NCBI RefSeq assembly: GCF_035994945.1 | Contig: NZ_CP108677.1 | Span: 1,240,001 to 1,304,000, forward strand | Length of the DNA stretch: 64,000 bases | Direction: 5' to 3' | Source of the DNA: Streptomyces sp. NBC_01216 | GTDB lineage: Bacteria; Actinomycetota; Actinomycetes; Streptomycetales; Streptomycetaceae | Shown: positions 19,301 to 31,628 of the stretch, one piece after another | Position numbering within the stretch: the stretch's first letter is position 1 | Layout of the letters: every line of letters starts with the position of its first letter | The notes under the pieces: generated by a model | Told to the model about the DNA's origin: nothing | Seen by the model: the letters and a program-made list of their open reading frames with translations, nothing else | The model's database searches: none | Translations under genes and position numbers: made by a program

Positions 19301-22300
19301 ACCGGCCCAGGCGCAGGTCTGCGCCCTCTTCGAGGAACTGCTCTCGCTGCCGGCGGGGACGGTCGGCAGCGACGACAGCTTCTTCGACCTGGGCGGTCAT
19401 TCCCTCCTCGCGGGCCGCCTGATGACCCGGCTGCGCTCGCGGAGCGGCGCCGAACTGTCCATGGCCGACTTCTTCGCGCACCCCACGCCGAAGGAGGTGG
19501 CCGCCCGCCTCACCCCCACCGCGGCGGTGGACACCCCTCCGAGGGCTCCCCTGGTGCGGGCCGTGGAGCGCCCCGACCCGGCTCCGCTCTCGTTCACGCA
19601 ACAGAGCATGTGGTTCCTCAACCAGTTGGACGAGGCCGCCGCGACCTACAACATCCCGCTGGTCGTCCCGCTCGGCGAACAGGTACGGGTGGACGTCCTG
19701 AGGGCCGCCCTCTCGGACCTGCTCGACCGCCACGAGAGCCTGCGAACCCTCCTCCCGGAGTCCGGCGGAGTCCCCCGCCAGCAGGTACGCCCGCGGGGAA
19801 CCGTGAGCCCCGTGCTCCAGGTCGTCGACTGCCCCGCCGAAGAAGTACCGGCACACCTCGACGCGGCCCGCCGCCACCGGTTCGACCTCACACGTGAGCT
19901 CCCCCTGTGGGCCGGGGTCTACGGGACGGGACCGGCCCGCACCCTGGTGCTGGTCCTCCACCACTGCGCTGCCGACGGCTGGTCCCTGCGGCCTCTGGCG
20001 CAGGACCTCTCGACCGCCTACGAGGCCCGCGCGCGGGGCCGCGCCCCGGTGTGGCGGGAGCTGCCGGTGCAGTACGTCGACTACGCCCTGTGGCAGCGCG
20101 CGCTCTTCGAGGGCGCGAGCACCGGCGACGGCCCCATGGGGCGTCAGCTCGCCTTCTGGAAGGACGCCCTGGACGGTCTGCCGGTGGAGATCGCGCTCCG
20201 CACGGACCGCCGCCGTCCGGCGCACCCCGCCCGCCAGGGGGGCCATCTGAGCATCGATGTGGACCGAACCCTGCACACCGGCCTGCTGGCTCTCGCCGAC
20301 GAGGGTGGCGCGAGCCTGTTCATGGTGCTGCAGAGCGCCTTGGCCGCCCTGCTCACCCGGTGGGGCGCCGGCACGGACGTCCCCATCGGCACACCGGTCG
20401 CGGGGCGGTCCGACGCGGCTCTGGACGATCTGATCGGGCTGATGGCCAACTCGCTGGTGCTGCGCACCGACACGGCCGGCGACCCGGAGTTCCGGGAGTT
20501 GCTGGCCAGGGTCCGGGCCTTCGACCTGGCCGCCTACGACCACCAGGAGCTGCCGTTCGATCAACTCGTGGAGGAGTTGAACCCGCCGCGCGATACCGGC
20601 CGCCACCCCCTGTTCCAGGTCATGCTGGCTCTGCAGAACAACACCGAGGCCGTGCTGCGACTGGCTGACACCGCCGTGCCGCTGCGCCCCAGCGCGACCG
20701 GGACGGCGAAGTTCGACCTCTTCCTCGACGTGGTGGAGGAGCGCGAGGCGGACGGCTCCCCCGGCGGTCTGCGCTGCCTCCTCGAGTACAGTGCGGACCT
20801 GTTCGATCACGCCACCGTGGAACGCTTCGGGCGGGACCTGCACGCGCTGCTGTCCGCCGTCGCCGCGGACCCGGACCTGCGGATCGGTACGCTGCCGGCC
20901 CGGGGCCGCGTGGCCGGCTCGGACGAGGAGGACCTGCCCGCTCCCCGCTTCGACCCCGCGGCGGTGGAGCGCCTCCTGCCGGCCCACCCCGGAATACTCG
21001 ACGCCGTGGTGCTTCCGCCGACCTCGGACGGCGACCGGCCCCTCGCCCTGGTGGTCACCACCCGCCCCGCGGCCGGCGAACAAGCCGCCAAGGCCCTCCA
21101 GGGCACCGCGGGTTCCCCCCGCGTGCTGACGGTGGACGCGATACCCCGGCACCCGGACGGCTCGGTGGACGAAGCGGCGTGTCGCCGACTGCCCCTGGTG
21201 GACGGCGAGAGCGCCCGCCACTGGGAGGCCGCGATGGCACGGGTGCCGGGCGTCCGCCGCGCGTCGGTCGAGCTGGAACCCGTCACCGAGCCGCTCGGCC
21301 GCCGCTACGTCGGCTCCCCGGTGAGCCACGCCCTCACACCGGCGGAGAGTTCCGGACCGGTCCTCGACACCCTCGCCCCCGCGTTCAGCGAGGGGCCGCC
21401 GCTGCCCGAGCCCACCGTGGCCGACTGGGCCGGTGCGCTGCGCCGGGCAGCGGCCGGCGGGCCGCACGCCGAGGTGGTGCACGTCCGCGCCGACGGCAGG
21501 GAGCGGCGGCGCAGCTACGCCTCCCTCGTAGAGGAGGCATCCCGGGTCCTGGGCGGACTGCGTGCGCGCGGACTGCGACCGGGCGACCAGGTAGTCCTGC
21601 AGTGCGAGGACACCGAGGATTTCCTGGCCGCCCTCTGGGGCTGTGTGCTGGGCGGCTTCGTCGTCGTCCCGCTGACGGTGCCCGTCTCGTACGCGACGAG
21701 TTCCGCCTCGGTGGCGAAGCTCGAAGGTGTCTGGCGGATGCTCGACCGGCCGTGGATCGTCACGTCCGCCTCCGGCGAGGAAGGCATACGCGGCCTCGCC
21801 GACCGCCGGGACTGGCCCGGTGTGCGGCTGGTCACGGTCGATGCCCTCCGGGAGGGCGCCCGCCAGGACGACTGGCACCGGCCGGAGCCGGACGACGTGG
21901 TGCTGATGCTGCTCACCTCGGGGAGCACGGGGCTGCCGAAGGCCGTCCGGCTCAGCCATCGCAACGTCCTGACCCGGGCCGCGGCCACCGCCTCGCTCAA
22001 CTCGCTCACCGAACGGGACGTCTCACTGAACTGGATTCCGCTCGACCACGTCACCGGCGTGGTCATGTTCCACCTGCGGGACGTCTACCTCGGGTGCCGG
22101 CAGGTCCACGCGCCGACCGCCTGGGTCCTGGAGGATCCGCTACGTTGGATGGACCTGGCCGACCGGCACCGTGCGAGCGTCATCTGGGCCCCCAACTTCG
22201 CCTTCGGGCTCGTCGCGGAGCAGTCCCCGTCGATGGCGGACCGCACCTGGGACCTGTCCCGCGTACGGCTCGTGATGAACGCGGGCGAAGTGGTCGTGGC

Positions 22301-25121
22301 CGCGACCGCGCGGCGCTTCCTTGAGGTACTGCGTCCGCACGGCCTCCCCCAGGACGTGATGCATCCCTGCTGGGGCATGTCGGAGACCTCCTCGGTGGTC
22401 ACCGACACGGTGCTCACCGCCCAGCCGCGTGCCGAGGAGGGCACGTTCGTCAGCTGTGGTCTGCCCTATCCCGGATTCGCCATGCGGATCGTCGACGACC
22501 AGGACCGGATCGTTTCGGAAGGAACCCCCGGCCGGCTCCAGGTACGCGGTACGACGGTGACCTCCGGATACCACGACAACGCGAGTGCGAACGCGGAGTC
22601 CTTCACCGGGGACGGCTGGTTCGAAACGGGAGACCTGGCCTTCCTGCGCTCCGGCGAGCTGTACATCACCGGGCGCGCCAAGGACGTCATCATCGTCAAC
22701 GGCGTCAATCACTACAGCCACGAGATCGAGTCCTGCGTCGAGGAACTCCCCTTCGTCGTGCGCAGCTTCACGGCCGCCTGCGCCGTACGCTCCGGCTCCG
22801 CGGCCGGCACCGACGAACTGGCGCTCTTCTTCCACCTGGAGGACGGGCAGGACGTGGCGGAGGCGCTGCGGGCCATCCGGGGCAAGGTGACCCGGGAGAT
22901 CGGCGTCAGCCCCGCCCATCTGATGGCGGTCCGGGCGGAGACGATTCCCAAGACGGAGATCGGCAAGATCCAGCGGACCCGGTTGCGCAAACGCTTCGAG
23001 GCGGGCGAGTTCGACGAGGCGGCACGGGCCTCCGAGATTCTCCTCGGCAGCAGCGCCACGGTGCCGGACTGGTTCCTGCGTCCGGTGTGGCAGCGCACCG
23101 ACCGGTCCGAAGTTCCGGAGCCGGCGGGCCACACCCTGGTGCTGGCGGGCCGTCACCCCCGCGCGGCGCAGATCACCGAAGCGGTGGCCAGTCGGCTGCG
23201 GGAGCGTGGCGGGCGCTGCACCGTCGTCACCGCGGGATCCGCCTTCGAGCGGGTGGACGCGGCCCACTACCGGTTGCGGGTCGACGCGGCGGAGCACTAC
23301 GCACGGCTGTGGGACCAGCTGGCGGTGGACGGCCGGTGCGTGGACCGCGTGCTCCACCTGGGAGCCGTGGACCAGGGGGGCGAGGAGCCCGAGACCGTAC
23401 GGGCACTCCTCGACGCCCAACTCGACGGTGCGGAGATCCTCCTGTGTCTGGCCAAGGCCCTGCACGACCAGCCCGTCCCGTCGGTTCCGGTCACCTTGCA
23501 CCTCGTCACGGTCGGCGGGCACGCGGTGGTGGCCGCCGACCGTCCCCGCTACGCGCACGGTGCCTCGGGTGGCCTGCTGAAGACCGTGCGGGAGGAACTG
23601 CCGTGGCTGCGCACCGTCCATCTCGACCTGGAAGCACCTGGCAGCGGGGTGCAGGAGAGCGCTGAGCTGATCCTGCGTGAGGTGTCGACTCCGGCCTTCG
23701 ACGCCGAGGTGGCCTTCCGTGCCGGCGAGCGCTGGGTACGCCGCCTCGCCCCTCTGCCCGAAGCTCTGCCGAGCAGCGCTCCGGCACCGGTGGACGGGTT
23801 CTTGTTGCTCAGTGGCGGGTTGGGAGCGGTGGCCGGCCGGCTCGGCAGACATCTGCTGCGCACCCCTGGAAGGCGGCTGCTGCTGGTCGGCCGAACCGTG
23901 CTGCCCCCGGAGGACTCCTGGGACCGGTGCCTGGCCGAGGGTGACGAGGCGGCCCCGCGCATCCTTCTGCTGCGGGACCTGCGGGAACTGGGCGACGTGC
24001 GGTACGCGAGCGCCGACGTCACCGATCCCGACGGGCTGCGTACCGCGGTCGTGGAAGCCCGGGACGCCTGGTCCGCCCCGCTCGCGGGCGTGGTGCACCT
24101 GGCGGGACGTTTCGAACAGCGGTCGGTGGCCGACCTTGACCTGGCCGACTGGCGTGCGGAACTGGCCGCGAAGGTCACCGGTGGCTGGACCCTGCACCGG
24201 CTGGCCATGGAGTTCCACGCCCGGTCCTTCGTGTCCTTCTCCTCGGTCAACGGGTTCTTCGGCGGCTCGATGAGCGGGGCCTACGCCGCGGCGAACTCCT
24301 TCCTCGACGCGCTGGCCGCCAGCCAGCGCGCCCGCGGGGTCGATGCGCAGAGCCTGGCCTGGAGCATGTGGGACGAGCTGGGCATGAGCGAGGGCTTCGG
24401 TCTGAAGTCTCTCTCCGAGGCGCGCGGCTACCGCGTCCTGGATTCCGCGGCGGCGCTGCGGTCCTTCGACCTCGCCCGCGCCGTGGACGCATCCCATGTC
24501 CTGATCGGTGTGGACCGCTCCCGGCCCTGGGTGCACGGACACGTACGCTCGGCGGGAGCTGCTTCGCACCGTCTGGTGGCCCGGGTGACGCTCGAGGACG
24601 GGGCGGACCTGCGCGTGCTGTACGGCGCGGCGCGGTCGGCGGCTCGCGCCGGCGGGGTGGCTGATGCCTGGGCACTGCGCGCGGCGGGCGCACCTGCCGG
24701 CGTCGGAGCGGCGGAACCGGGCGACGAGGCCGCGGAGGAACGGCAACGGCTGGAGAAGACGCTCTCGGACCTCTGGTGCGAGGTGCTCGGCCGCGACCAC
24801 GTCGGCTTCGAGGAGAACTTCTTCGACCTCGGTGGACACTCCCTGCTGTTGGTCCGTGCTCAGGGTGCGGTGAACGCCGCACTGGGCTGTGAGTTGAGCG
24901 TGGTCGATCTGTTCAGTCACCCGAGCGTCCGGTCGTTGGCCCGGCACCTGGCGGACTCGGGCCTAGCGGCACGCGCCACGGTCGTCGGAGCCCCCGCCCC
25001 AGCGGGCGGCCTGGACCGGGTCCGTGAACGTGCGGCACGCCAACGGGCTGTCCGTTCCGCCCGCCGCTCGGCACCTGGCACCGGCACCATCGAGCGTGAG
25101 GGATACCGCGACGATGCATGA
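16344..25121 (+). CDS. antC: AntC, two-module NRPS: C-A(Thr)-T-C-A-KR-T
   Basis: A 2925-residue assembly-line enzyme. C1 carries HHxxxDG at 139-145 and would accept the formamidosalicyl starter. A1 has its P-loop at 614-624; the ten specificity residues D660 F661 W664 N703 I732 G734 M760 V768 H769 K964 read as the known threonine code. T1 has the phosphopantetheine Ser1020. C2 has HHxxxDG at 1206-1212. A second, divergent adenylation domain follows (P-loop [11 protein letters not shown] at 1857-1867, Lys2208 in EIGKIQR); the antimycin pathway uses pyruvate here. A ketoreductase (GGLGAV at 2491-2496, Ser2634, Tyr2647, Asn2651) reduces the keto acid to the hydroxy acid, and T2 carries Ser2833. 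All active residues are intact. antD overlaps the end by 8 bases. Confidence 0.95.
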   Translation: MSVHQEASRPLTKAQEGLWFAQRLDPTNAAYNTAEYMEIHGRVDPGPFESALRQAVAEAGTFALRFLDTGDGPRCQVSASDGWTLHRVDVSSESDPRGAAEAWIRADMAKPADLTDGPLFTQALFTVAPDRYFWFLRAHHILLDGYSYKLLARRFAAVYSSLASGQEVPQTPFAPLTRLLDEEAGYRASERFARDRAYWTERLANAPGAVGLTSASAPPSPSFIRRVTHLDEQQAQRLTTAAARLGGGRNELLLASVAAYLHRATAAPDLTLGVPTMSRLGSSALRTPGTTSNIVPLRLTVTPGTTAAELVGAVATELRQARRHQQYRVEDLRRDHHMVGAGRRLFGPVVNLIPFDDEPPFGGYRTTWHHLSGGAVEDLQINVRPGAGGQGLWIAFDANPALYSQAELDDHHDRLLLLLDRLVDGGPDSTVAALSLLHPAELPHEAAAATAPPPADATLPARFEARAAQAPTAHAVTHEGFRLTYGELNSRANQLARLLVERGAGPGQVVALALPRSAELVVAVLAVLKSGAAYLPLDSSYPATRLRLVVEDAEPALLVTDAGTMPLLPHTGTEALVLGDHAVENELAGCATTDLDDGERTGALTPDHPAYVIHTSGSTGRPKGVVVPHSNVIRLFETSQHHFDFGAEDVWTLFHSYAFDFSVWELWGPLLHGGRLVIVPYETSRSPHSFRHLLHKEGVTVLNQTPSAFQQLAQADATMGEGAEPLTLRYVILGGEALEPAQLRSWVERHGDRAPELINMYGITETTVHVTHHRVSRALITDPRSRSVIGTPLPDLRVHVLDHCQQPVPDGWVGEMYVAGPGLALGYLGRPDLTAQRFVTDPFGAPGARMYRTGDLARRLPDGTLEYAGRADQQVKIRGFRIEPGEIQAVLLGHPGVERAAVVARPPATSREADRILVAYVVPARGARPQAAELRAHLAHALPEHMVPSACVLLDGLPLTASGKLDTAALPAPDFAASASGHTPATPAQAQVCALFEELLSLPAGTVGSDDSFFDLGGHSLLAGRLMTRLRSRSGAELSMADFFAHPTPKEVAARLTPTAAVDTPPRAPLVRAVERPDPAPLSFTQQSMWFLNQLDEAAATYNIPLVVPLGEQVRVDVLRAALSDLLDRHESLRTLLPESGGVPRQQVRPRGTVSPVLQVVDCPAEEVPAHLDAARRHRFDLTRELPLWAGVYGTGPARTLVLVLHHCAADGWSLRPLAQDLSTAYEARARGRAPVWRELPVQYVDYALWQRALFEGASTGDGPMGRQLAFWKDALDGLPVEIALRTDRRRPAHPARQGGHLSIDVDRTLHTGLLALADEGGASLFMVLQSALAALLTRWGAGTDVPIGTPVAGRSDAALDDLIGLMANSLVLRTDTAGDPEFRELLARVRAFDLAAYDHQELPFDQLVEELNPPRDTGRHPLFQVMLALQNNTEAVLRLADTAVPLRPSATGTAKFDLFLDVVEEREADGSPGGLRCLLEYSADLFDHATVERFGRDLHALLSAVAADPDLRIGTLPARGRVAGSDEEDLPAPRFDPAAVERLLPAHPGILDAVVLPPTSDGDRPLALVVTTRPAAGEQAAKALQGTAGSPRVLTVDAIPRHPDGSVDEAACRRLPLVDGESARHWEAAMARVPGVRRASVELEPVTEPLGRRYVGSPVSHALTPAESSGPVLDTLAPAFSEGPPLPEPTVADWAGALRRAAAGGPHAEVVHVRADGRERRRSYASLVEEASRVLGGLRARGLRPGDQVVLQCEDTEDFLAALWGCVLGGFVVVPLTVPVSYATSSASVAKLEGVWRMLDRPWIVTSASGEEGIRGLADRRDWPGVRLVTVDALREGARQDDWHRPEPDDVVLMLLTSGSTGLPKAVRLSHRNVLTRAAATASLNSLTERDVSLNWIPLDHVTGVVMFHLRDVYLGCRQVHAPTAWVLEDPLRWMDLADRHRASVIWAPNFAFGLVAEQSPSMADRTWDLSRVRLVMNAGEVVVAATARRFLEVLRPHGLPQDVMHPCWGMSETSSVVTDTVLTAQPRAEEGTFVSCGLPYPGFAMRIVDDQDRIVSEGTPGRLQVRGTTVTSGYHDNASANAESFTGDGWFETGDLAFLRSGELYITGRAKDVIIVNGVNHYSHEIESCVEELPFVVRSFTAACAVRSGSAAGTDELALFFHLEDGQDVAEALRAIRGKVTREIGVSPAHLMAVRAETIPKTEIGKIQRTRLRKRFEAGEFDEAARASEILLGSSATVPDWFLRPVWQRTDRSEVPEPAGHTLVLAGRHPRAAQITEAVASRLRERGGRCTVVTAGSAFERVDAAHYRLRVDAAEHYARLWDQLAVDGRCVDRVLHLGAVDQGGEEPETVRALLDAQLDGAEILLCLAKALHDQPVPSVPVTLHLVTVGGHAVVAADRPRYAHGASGGLLKTVREELPWLRTVHLDLEAPGSGVQESAELILREVSTPAFDAEVAFRAGERWVRRLAPLPEALPSSAPAPVDGFLLLSGGLGAVAGRLGRHLLRTPGRRLLLVGRTVLPPEDSWDRCLAEGDEAAPRILLLRDLRELGDVRYASADVTDPDGLRTAVVEARDAWSAPLAGVVHLAGRFEQRSVADLDLADWRAELAAKVTGGWTLHRLAMEFHARSFVSFSSVNGFFGGSMSGAYAAANSFLDALAASQRARGVDAQSLAWSMWDELGMSEGFGLKSLSEARGYRVLDSAAALRSFDLARAVDASHVLIGVDRSRPWVHGHVRSAGAASHRLVARVTLEDGADLRVLYGAARSAARAGGVADAWALRAAGAPAGVGAAEPGDEAAEERQRLEKTLSDLWCEVLGRDHVGFEENFFDLGGHSLLLVRAQGAVNAALGCELSVVDLFSHPSVRSLARHLADSGLAARATVVGAPAPAGGLDRVRERAARQRAVRSARRSAPGTGTIEREGYRDDA

Positions 25122-28100
25122 CTCCACGCACACCCCCCACGAGGCGGAGCCGGCCATCGCCGTCATCGGAATGGCGGCCCGCTTCCCCGGCGCCGACACC
25201 GTGGAGGAGTTCTGGGACCTCCTGGCGCAGGGCCGCGAGTCGATCCGGCCGATCACCGACGAGGAGTTCCTGGCGGCCGGCGGCGACGCGGCGCGCTTGA
25301 CCGATCCGGACCTGGTGCGGATGGCTTCGGTGGTCGACGGGATCGAACGGTTCGACGCCGCCTTCTTCGGCTACGGCCCCGCCGAGGCCGCCGTCATCGA
25401 CCCCCAGCAGCGGCTTCTGCTGGAGTGCGCCTACCACGCCTTGGAGGAAGCGGGCTACGCCAAGGGGCACGGCGAGTCACAGGTCGGCGTGTACGCCGGG
25501 GCGGGCGACAGCCGCTACTACCCCGCCCACGTGCACCCGCACTTCGCTGGCCAGAGTGCCTCGGTGGCGCTGGTGCACGCGGCCACCAGCAACTCGCTGG
25601 GGACCCTCGCCACCCGTATCAGCTACGAGTTGGGGCTCACCGGACCCAGCCTGTCGCTCCAGACGGCCTGTTCCACGGCCCTGGTCGCCCTGCACACCGC
25701 CTGCCAGGACCTCCTGGACCACCGCTGCGACATGGCTCTGGCCGGAGCCGCTTCACTCAATCCCGCGGCCAAGCTCGGATACCGGCACGTGCCGGACGGT
25801 CCGTTCTCCCCGGACGGCCGGTGCCGGGCCTTCGCCGCGGACGCCGCCGGGACCTCCTCGGGTGACGGCGTCGGCATGGTGGTCCTCAAACGACTGGAGG
25901 ACGCCCTCACCGACGGCGACCGCATCCGGGCCGTCGTCAAGGGCTCCGCCATCAACAACGACGGCCGTCGAAAGGTCGGCTTCACCGCCCCCAGCACCGA
26001 GGGGCAGAGCGAGGCGATCCTCGCGGCCCAGATCGCCGCGGGCATCAGCGCGGACACCATCGGCCTGGTCGAGGCTCACGGAACCGCCACCCGCATCGGT
26101 GACCCCATCGAAGTGGCCTCCCTCACCAGGGCCTTCAGGCAGAGCACCGACCGCAACGGGTTCTGCGCCCTCGGCTCGGTGAAGTCGAACATCGGGCATC
26201 TGGGCGCAGCCGCCGGTATGGCCGGATTCATCAAGGCCGTGCTCGCCCTGGAGCACCGGCAGATCCCACCGACCCTGCACGCGACGCGGCCCAATCCACT
26301 GATCGACTTCGCCGCCACTCCGTTCCGGGTGCCCAGCAGGCTTGAGGAGTGGGTTTCGGGCCCCGAGCCCCGTCGGGCCGCCGTCAGTGCCTTCGGGGTG
26401 GGTGGCACCAATGCCCACGTGATCCTGGAGGAGCCGCCGCCGCAGGAACCGCGGTCATCGGCCCCCCGGGAGCGACAGGACGGGCGATGGCGGGTGCTCA
26501 CGCTCTCCGCCCGCACGCCCGGCGCCCTGCGGGGGCAGGCCGACAACCTCGCCCGTCACCTCGACACGCACGCCCACCTCGATGTGGCGGACGTCGCGCG
26601 GGCGCTGCGCGCCTACCGTCCCGACCTGCCCCACCGGGCCGCGGTGGCCGTGCGCGGCACGGCACAGGCCGTACAGGCCCTGCGTCACCCGCTGCCCCGG
26701 ATGCCCGAGGTGCGCGATGGGCGGGACACACCGGTGGCGTTCCTGCTGCCGGGTGGTGGCACCCAGTACGTGGGCATGGGCGCGGAGCTCTACCGTGACC
26801 TGCCGGTCTATCGGGACGTCGTCGACGAGTGCGCCCGCGTTCTGCGCGAGTGCCTGGGGCGGGAGATCCGCACCGCTCTCTTCGAGCACGGCGACCCGGG
26901 CAGCGTGGACGCCTTCCTCGCTCTGGTGGTGACGGAGTTCGCGTTGGCGCGGTCCCTGATGGAGCGGGGTGTGCGCCCGACGGCACTGATCGGGCACTCG
27001 CTCGGGGAGTACACGGCGGCCTGTCTGGCCGGGGTGCTCTCGCTCGAGGAGATGCTGCCGCTGGTCGCCGAGCGGCTACGCCTGATCGCTTCGGCCGGCG
27101 GCGCCACGGTCGGTGTGGCCCTGGGCGAGGAGGAGTTGCGCGGCTACCTGGGCGGAGACCTGTCGTTGGCGGCGGTCAACGGTCCTACGGCTTGCACGGT
27201 CGCCGGCCGGCCCGAGGCGGTCGAGGCGCTGGAGGCGCGGCTCCTGGCGGACTCGGTGGTCCACCGTCGGCTTCGGATGCCGGCCGCCGCCCATTCACAC
27301 GTCTTGGACCCGGTGCTGCCGGCCTTCGCCGCATGCCTGCGCGGCGTCACCCTGCGGGCCCCTGACATCCCGTACGTCACGAACGTGAGCGGCACCTGGG
27401 TGACACCGGAGCAAGCCACCAGCGTCCGGCACTGGCTCGACCACACCCGTAGCACGGTGCGTTTCGACGCGGGCATCGCCGCCCTGTGGGAGCGCGGTCG
27501 GCCGCTGCTGGTGGAGATCGGGCCCGGCGACAGCCTCGCGAAGCTCGCCGGCGCCCGGCTCGCCGGCGAACCCGCGCTCACCGTGCCCACGATGCGGCAC
27601 GCCAAAGGGTCGAGTCCGGACGGTCAGGTGTTCGCCGAGGCTCTGGGCCGGCTGTGGAGCGCCGGGGTGCCGGTAGAGCTGATGCTCGGGGGCGCGCCGG
27701 TGCGCTCGCCTCGACGGGTGGACCTCCCCGGCTACGCCTTCGATCGCCGCCGCCACTGGATCGACGCCCCCGCCGCCTCCGCCGCCGCGACCGGAAGCCT
27801 GCCATCGGTGCAGGCCGTCCCCGTCGCGGCCCCGGCCGTCCAGGGACGCTTCCCACGGCCCTGTCTGGCGGTCGAGCACAAAGCGCCCCGCACGGACCTC
27901 GAGCGTGCCGTGGGCGAGTACTGGCAAGAGGCCCTGGGAATCGACGGCATCGGCGTCGATGACAACTACTTCGACCTCGGTGGCGACTCGATGCGGGCGA
28001 TGCTGTTGACCGGACGGATGCGAGAGGACGGCGTGCTGGACGTCCCCGTTGCCGCGTTCCTCTCGGCCCCCACGATCGCCGGGCTGATCGCGCGGGCCGG

Positions 28101-28962
28101 GAGGGGCGGAGCAGCCGGTACGGACGCGTTCGCCCCACTGCTGCCGCTGCGTTCCGAAGGTGACCAGCGCCCCCTGTTCTGCGTGCACCCGGGCGCGGGC
28201 ATCGCCTGGCGCTACAGCGGCCTGCTGCCTCACCTGGGGGCCCGTCAACCGGTGTACGGCATCCAGGCGCACGGTTTGGACCCGAACCACGCTCCCGCCG
28301 CGGACGCCAAGGAGATGGTCGACTCCTACCTCACCCACCTGCGGGAGATCCAGCCCGAGGGTCCTTATCGTCTCCTCGGCTGGTCCTACGGGGGTTTCGT
28401 CGCGCACGCCATGGCCCTCGCGCTCCAGCGTCAGGGCGAACGGGTCGAGTTGCTCGCGATGTTGGACGCTCCCCTCCCGCAGGACCAGATCACCGATCAG
28501 CGGGAGACGGAGCGCCAGGTGGCGGCGCTCCTCGTACGGGTGGCCGGGCTCGACGTGCCCGTCGAGACGGTGGGCACCGTCGCGGAGGTCGTGCGGCTGT
28601 TGTCAAAGGAGGAGGTGGGCCGGGGTCCTTCCGCGGTCACCGTGGACGAGGCCCTGGCCATCGCCCGGGTCATGCGCAACAACCTCCGCGTCGCTCCCGA
28701 GTTCGGCGCCGAGACCTTCGACGGGGACGTGTTGTTCTTCAGTGCCGACGCCGACCGGGAGAGTGGAGCCGACCCGGCCGATCTCTCGCTGGCGCCGGGC
28801 AAGGCCGATGCCTGGCGAGCTCGTGTCTCGGGACGCTTCGAGGACCACGTGCTGCCGTGCGGTCACTACGAGATGACCGAGCCGGAGCCGATGGCCCGCA
28901 TCGGCGCGACCCTCGCCCGAGTCCTGCGTCCTTCCGGCCCCCGGGACCCCGATTCGGCATGA
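25114..28962 (+). CDS. antD: AntD, single-module PKS: KS-AT-ACP-TE
   Basis: A 1282-residue polyketide synthase that extends the AntC depsipeptide by one alkylmalonyl unit and releases the macrodilactone. KS: Cys186 in [11 protein letters not shown], His322 in [12 protein letters not shown], His362 in [12 protein letters not shown]: Ser629 in GHSLGEYTA; the substrate-selectivity tetrapeptide before His727 reads AAAH rather than HAFH or YASH. ACP: Ser959 in [11 protein letters not shown]: Ser1091 in GWSYGGF, with a late GHYEM His. There is no reductive domain, so the beta-keto group is left for a discrete ketoreductase (AntM). The ATG at 25114 lies inside the antC end. Confidence 0.95.
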   Translation: MHDSTHTPHEAEPAIAVIGMAARFPGADTVEEFWDLLAQGRESIRPITDEEFLAAGGDAARLTDPDLVRMASVVDGIERFDAAFFGYGPAEAAVIDPQQRLLLECAYHALEEAGYAKGHGESQVGVYAGAGDSRYYPAHVHPHFAGQSASVALVHAATSNSLGTLATRISYELGLTGPSLSLQTACSTALVALHTACQDLLDHRCDMALAGAASLNPAAKLGYRHVPDGPFSPDGRCRAFAADAAGTSSGDGVGMVVLKRLEDALTDGDRIRAVVKGSAINNDGRRKVGFTAPSTEGQSEAILAAQIAAGISADTIGLVEAHGTATRIGDPIEVASLTRAFRQSTDRNGFCALGSVKSNIGHLGAAAGMAGFIKAVLALEHRQIPPTLHATRPNPLIDFAATPFRVPSRLEEWVSGPEPRRAAVSAFGVGGTNAHVILEEPPPQEPRSSAPRERQDGRWRVLTLSARTPGALRGQADNLARHLDTHAHLDVADVARALRAYRPDLPHRAAVAVRGTAQAVQALRHPLPRMPEVRDGRDTPVAFLLPGGGTQYVGMGAELYRDLPVYRDVVDECARVLRECLGREIRTALFEHGDPGSVDAFLALVVTEFALARSLMERGVRPTALIGHSLGEYTAACLAGVLSLEEMLPLVAERLRLIASAGGATVGVALGEEELRGYLGGDLSLAAVNGPTACTVAGRPEAVEALEARLLADSVVHRRLRMPAAAHSHVLDPVLPAFAACLRGVTLRAPDIPYVTNVSGTWVTPEQATSVRHWLDHTRSTVRFDAGIAALWERGRPLLVEIGPGDSLAKLAGARLAGEPALTVPTMRHAKGSSPDGQVFAEALGRLWSAGVPVELMLGGAPVRSPRRVDLPGYAFDRRRHWIDAPAASAAATGSLPSVQAVPVAAPAVQGRFPRPCLAVEHKAPRTDLERAVGEYWQEALGIDGIGVDDNYFDLGGDSMRAMLLTGRMREDGVLDVPVAAFLSAPTIAGLIARAGRGGAAGTDAFAPLLPLRSEGDQRPLFCVHPGAGIAWRYSGLLPHLGARQPVYGIQAHGLDPNHAPAADAKEMVDSYLTHLREIQPEGPYRLLGWSYGGFVAHAMALALQRQGERVELLAMLDAPLPQDQITDQRETERQVAALLVRVAGLDVPVETVGTVAEVVRLLSKEEVGRGPSAVTVDEALAIARVMRNNLRVAPEFGAETFDGDVLFFSADADRESGADPADLSLAPGKADAWRARVSGRFEDHVLPCGHYEMTEPEPMARIGATLARVLRPSGPRDPDSA

Positions 28963-29238
28963 CCTCCGGTGCCGTCCGCTGCCCCCGTGCACACGGCGCA
29001 GCGGGGGCGAGCGCCGCACACCGTCCGCTCCCGCCCCCCGCGGGAGAGGACCCCGGCCTCGGACCGGTCCCTGTGGTCACAGACCGATCCCCGAGGCCCG
29101 CCGTAGCCCCAGCGGGTGGCGGGACCGCAGCCGGTCCGGCCCACCCGTCCCCCGCCGTTGCCTCGCCCGAGAGGGCCGGCCGGCCCACCCACAGGGGTCT
29201 CGTGCCCCTTTCACGCCCGCACCGTCAGGAGCCACCTC

Positions 29239-30462
29239 ATGAACAAGGACCTGTACGAACTCGGTGACGCGCCTCCGCTCGGCGAGGTCCCGCGCCGCAT
29301 GTACGCCTCCCTGATCCGTCCGGAGCGCTACGGACAACCCGTCGACGCCTTCCGCACCGAGGTGGTGGACGTACCCCCCGTCGGACCAGGACAGGTCCTC
29401 ATCAAGGTGATGGCGGCCGGCGTCAACTACAACAACGTGTGGGCGTCGCTCGGCGATCCGGTCGATGTGGTGGCCGCCCGGCAGAAGCGCGGGGAGCCCG
29501 AGGACTTCCACATCGGAGGTTCGGACGCCTCCGGCGTCGTCTGGGCCGTCGGCGAAGGCGTGCGCAGCGTCACCCCCGGTGACGAGATCGTGCTGCTGGC
29601 CACCGTCTGGGACGAGAGCGCCGAGGACATCCGCCTCGGCGCCGACCCCTGCACCTCGACCTCGCAGCGGGTCTGGGGCTACGAGGAGAACTACGGCTCC
29701 TTCGCCCAGTTCGCCGTGGTGGAGGAGTACCAGTGCCATCCCAAGCCCAAGCGGCTCTCCTGGGCGGAGGCCGCCTGCTACATGGCGACCGGGGCCACGG
29801 CCTACCGTCAGCTCTTCGGCTGGCAGCCGCACACGGTCCGCCCCGGTGACCCGGTTCTGATCTGGGGCGGAGCCGGCGGTCTGGGCTGCATGGCGATCCA
29901 GTTGGTCCGCCACGCCGGCGGCATCCCCATCGCGGTGGTCTCCAGCGACGAGCGCGGCACGTACTGCCAGGAGTTGGGCGCCAAGGGCTACATCAACCGC
30001 AGCGGTTTCGATCACTGGGGCCGTCTGCCCGACACCTCCGACGATCAGGCCATGGGCCAATGGCTGAAGGGGGCTCGCGCCTTCGGACGAGACTTCTGGG
30101 AGGCGTTGGGCGAGCGCCGGGCCCCGCGGATCGTGGTGGAACACTCGGGCGCCGACACCATTCCCACCTCCATGTACATGTGTGACAACGCGGGCATGGT
30201 CGTCATCTGCGGCGGTACCACCGGCTACAACGGTGACGTGGACCTGCGCTTCCTGTGGATGCGCCAGAAGCGGCTCCAGGGCTCACATGTCTCCAGCTCC
30301 CGCGAGGCCCGCGAGATCACCACGCTCATCGGCCAGGGGGTCATCGACCCCTGTCTGTCGCTGACCCTCGGCTTCGAAGAGATCGGCAAGGCCCACCAGT
30401 TGCTTCATGACAACGAGCACCCGGCGGGCAACATGGCCGTGTTGGTGAACGCCCAGGGCTAG
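29239..30462 (+). CDS. antE: AntE, crotonyl-CoA carboxylase/reductase
   Basis: A 407-residue NADPH-dependent medium-chain reductase of the crotonyl-CoA carboxylase/reductase family, which reductively carboxylates 2,3-enoyl-CoAs to alkylmalonyl-CoAs, the extender units for AntD. Family wording is present throughout: VNYNNVWASLGDPVDV, DASGVVWAVGEGV, and the NADPH loop WGGAGGLGC (209-217). The C-terminus has the FLWMRQKRLQGSHVSS block typical of CCRs. It lies 276 bases after antD with a CAGGAG site before its ATG; cotranscription with antCD is likely, and the gap shows no clear terminator. Confidence 0.95.
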   Translation: MNKDLYELGDAPPLGEVPRRMYASLIRPERYGQPVDAFRTEVVDVPPVGPGQVLIKVMAAGVNYNNVWASLGDPVDVVAARQKRGEPEDFHIGGSDASGVVWAVGEGVRSVTPGDEIVLLATVWDESAEDIRLGADPCTSTSQRVWGYEENYGSFAQFAVVEEYQCHPKPKRLSWAEAACYMATGATAYRQLFGWQPHTVRPGDPVLIWGGAGGLGCMAIQLVRHAGGIPIAVVSSDERGTYCQELGAKGYINRSGFDHWGRLPDTSDDQAMGQWLKGARAFGRDFWEALGERRAPRIVVEHSGADTIPTSMYMCDNAGMVVICGGTTGYNGDVDLRFLWMRQKRLQGSHVSSSREAREITTLIGQGVIDPCLSLTLGFEEIGKAHQLLHDNEHPAGNMAVLVNAQG

Positions 30463-30481
30463 CGCTTGTTCCAGGTTCGGA

Positions 30482-30592
30482 TCATGTTGGCCGGAGGCTG
30501 CGGATCCAGATCACGGCACCGCGTAGGTGGAGTCCGGCGAGGTAGCTGGTGGCGGTCTTGTCGTAGCGGGTGGGTGCGCCACGAGGCGCCAT
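30482..30592 (-). pseudogene. C-terminal fragment of an IS5-family transposase
   Basis: On the minus strand the frame ends TRYDKTATSYLAGLHLRGAV followed by IWIRSLRPT and a stop. That ending is characteristic of streptomycete IS5-group transposases. Only about 37 codons remain; the DDE residues, the start and both terminal repeats are missing, so it is a dead remnant. It starts 20 bases after the antE stop. Confidence 0.8.
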
Positions 30593-31164
30593 GGAATCGA
30601 GTGAGGTGAGAGACCTTCACCACCGGGTTGTCGTAGCAGTCCGGTCGAAGCCGGGGGCAGTTCGGTTCGGGGGATGTCGAGCCTGGCGGTATGCAGCCCC
30701 GACAACGCCGGGACGGGTTGGTGCTGCCAGACGACCCGGGTCCGGCTGGCGAGACAGGAAGGTGCACGCGAGGAATCAGTGCCTGACGCCCCGTAACTAC
30801 GACCCCGGCTCGAACCTGGCGGATCCGGGCCGGACGCAGTGCACGACCACCGGCGCTCGTCGGTGGTCGACTCCGAAGCCGACTCTACTCATCGGTGGGG
30901 AGGCCACGCTGAAAGTCCGCGGCGTAAGCGTGGCGATGCTGCCGGGGTAGAGCTGTGCACCTCACCTGTCGATCGATTCGTGGTGAACGTGGGGACTGTC
31001 CGCGCCCGCCCCCGATCGGACATCCAGTCCGATCGGGGGCGGGCGCATCGCCGGCTGATGGCCGCCGGGCAGGACGGAGGCTCCGTAGTGCTCCGAGGCC
31101 GGGAAAGCCGGTCACATGGGGAAGGGGGCCGGCAAGTCAGCGGTGAGGAGACTGGAATGCGTGG

Positions 31165-31355
31165 ATGAGGGTGACACGCCGGATCCGACGCAAGCACCCC
31201 GGGATCACTTGGAAACAGCTCCGCCGACGCTTTTACGGCGGCGGCTGGTGGCCCGTCACAGAAGAAGCGGAACTGTTCAACCCGGCCAAGGTAAGCACGC
31301 CCGGATACCGATACCGGGAAAACTCGTTCCGGCTCCGTGGCCCACTACGGCATGA
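31165..31355 (+). pseudogene. Group II intron maturase C-terminal fragment, frameshifted
   Basis: The frame reads RRIRRKHPGITWKQLRRRFY, GGGWWPVTEEAELFNPAKVS and then YRYR, matching the X/thumb C-terminal region of group II intron reverse transcriptase/maturases. The expected ending (GKLVPAPWPTTA, stop at 31355) is present but in a different frame, so there is a frameshift next to YRYR as well as loss of all upstream reverse-transcriptase motifs. It cannot make an active protein. Confidence 0.8.
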
Positions 31356-31387
31356 GGAACTGAACAGCCCGGAACGGGATTTGCCAA

Positions 31388-31421
31388 GAGCCCGGTGCCC
31401 GGAGACGGGCACGCCGGGTTC
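31388..31421 (+). ncRNA. Group II intron domain V
   Basis: Exactly 34 nt: an 8-bp lower stem (GAGCCCGG with CCGGGTTC), a 2-nt bulge, a 6-bp upper stem (TGCCCG with CGGGCA) and a GAGA tetraloop. The AGC catalytic triad is at positions 2-4. Size, bulge and loop match the canonical domain V, so the ribozyme core is preserved although the protein is not. Confidence 0.85.
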
Positions 31422-31628
31422 GGGAGGCGGCTCGGGGAAACCCACTGGTGGAAACACCAGCAGGGCGCCCCGAGTCGACCTCACCCAGCGCCACTCCTTG
31501 CCGCGCGTGCACGGGACGTGAGGGGCACCCGACGACGGGACGTGCTCGGGTGCCTCGGCAACGCGCGGTGTCATGACCGTCGCCCCGCACCCGCCGGGGG
31601 CCACCGGACTGGCCTCAGCGGAGCCTGG

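Larger units (their letters stand above)
30760..31500 (+). mobile_element. Internally deleted group II intron remnant (ends approximate)
   Basis: The stretch between the IS fragment and antQ has group II intron character: an upstream structured part (about 30885-31150, including GGAGGCTCCGTAGTGCTCCG and GGCCGGGAAAGCCGGTCACA that usually lie just before the intron ORF), a maturase C-terminal fragment, an intact domain V, and a domain-VI-like stem (GGCTCGGGG / CCCCGAGTC). The reverse-transcriptase core is gone. Exact ends are not determined. Confidence 0.65.

Noticed and set aside
16326..25121. Very long minus-strand frames opposite antC (for example 16326-18359 and 19071-21959)
   Set aside because: High GC in third positions removes stops on the opposite strand. 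The translations are Gly/Val/Gln-rich with no domains, while the plus strand has every catalytic motif.
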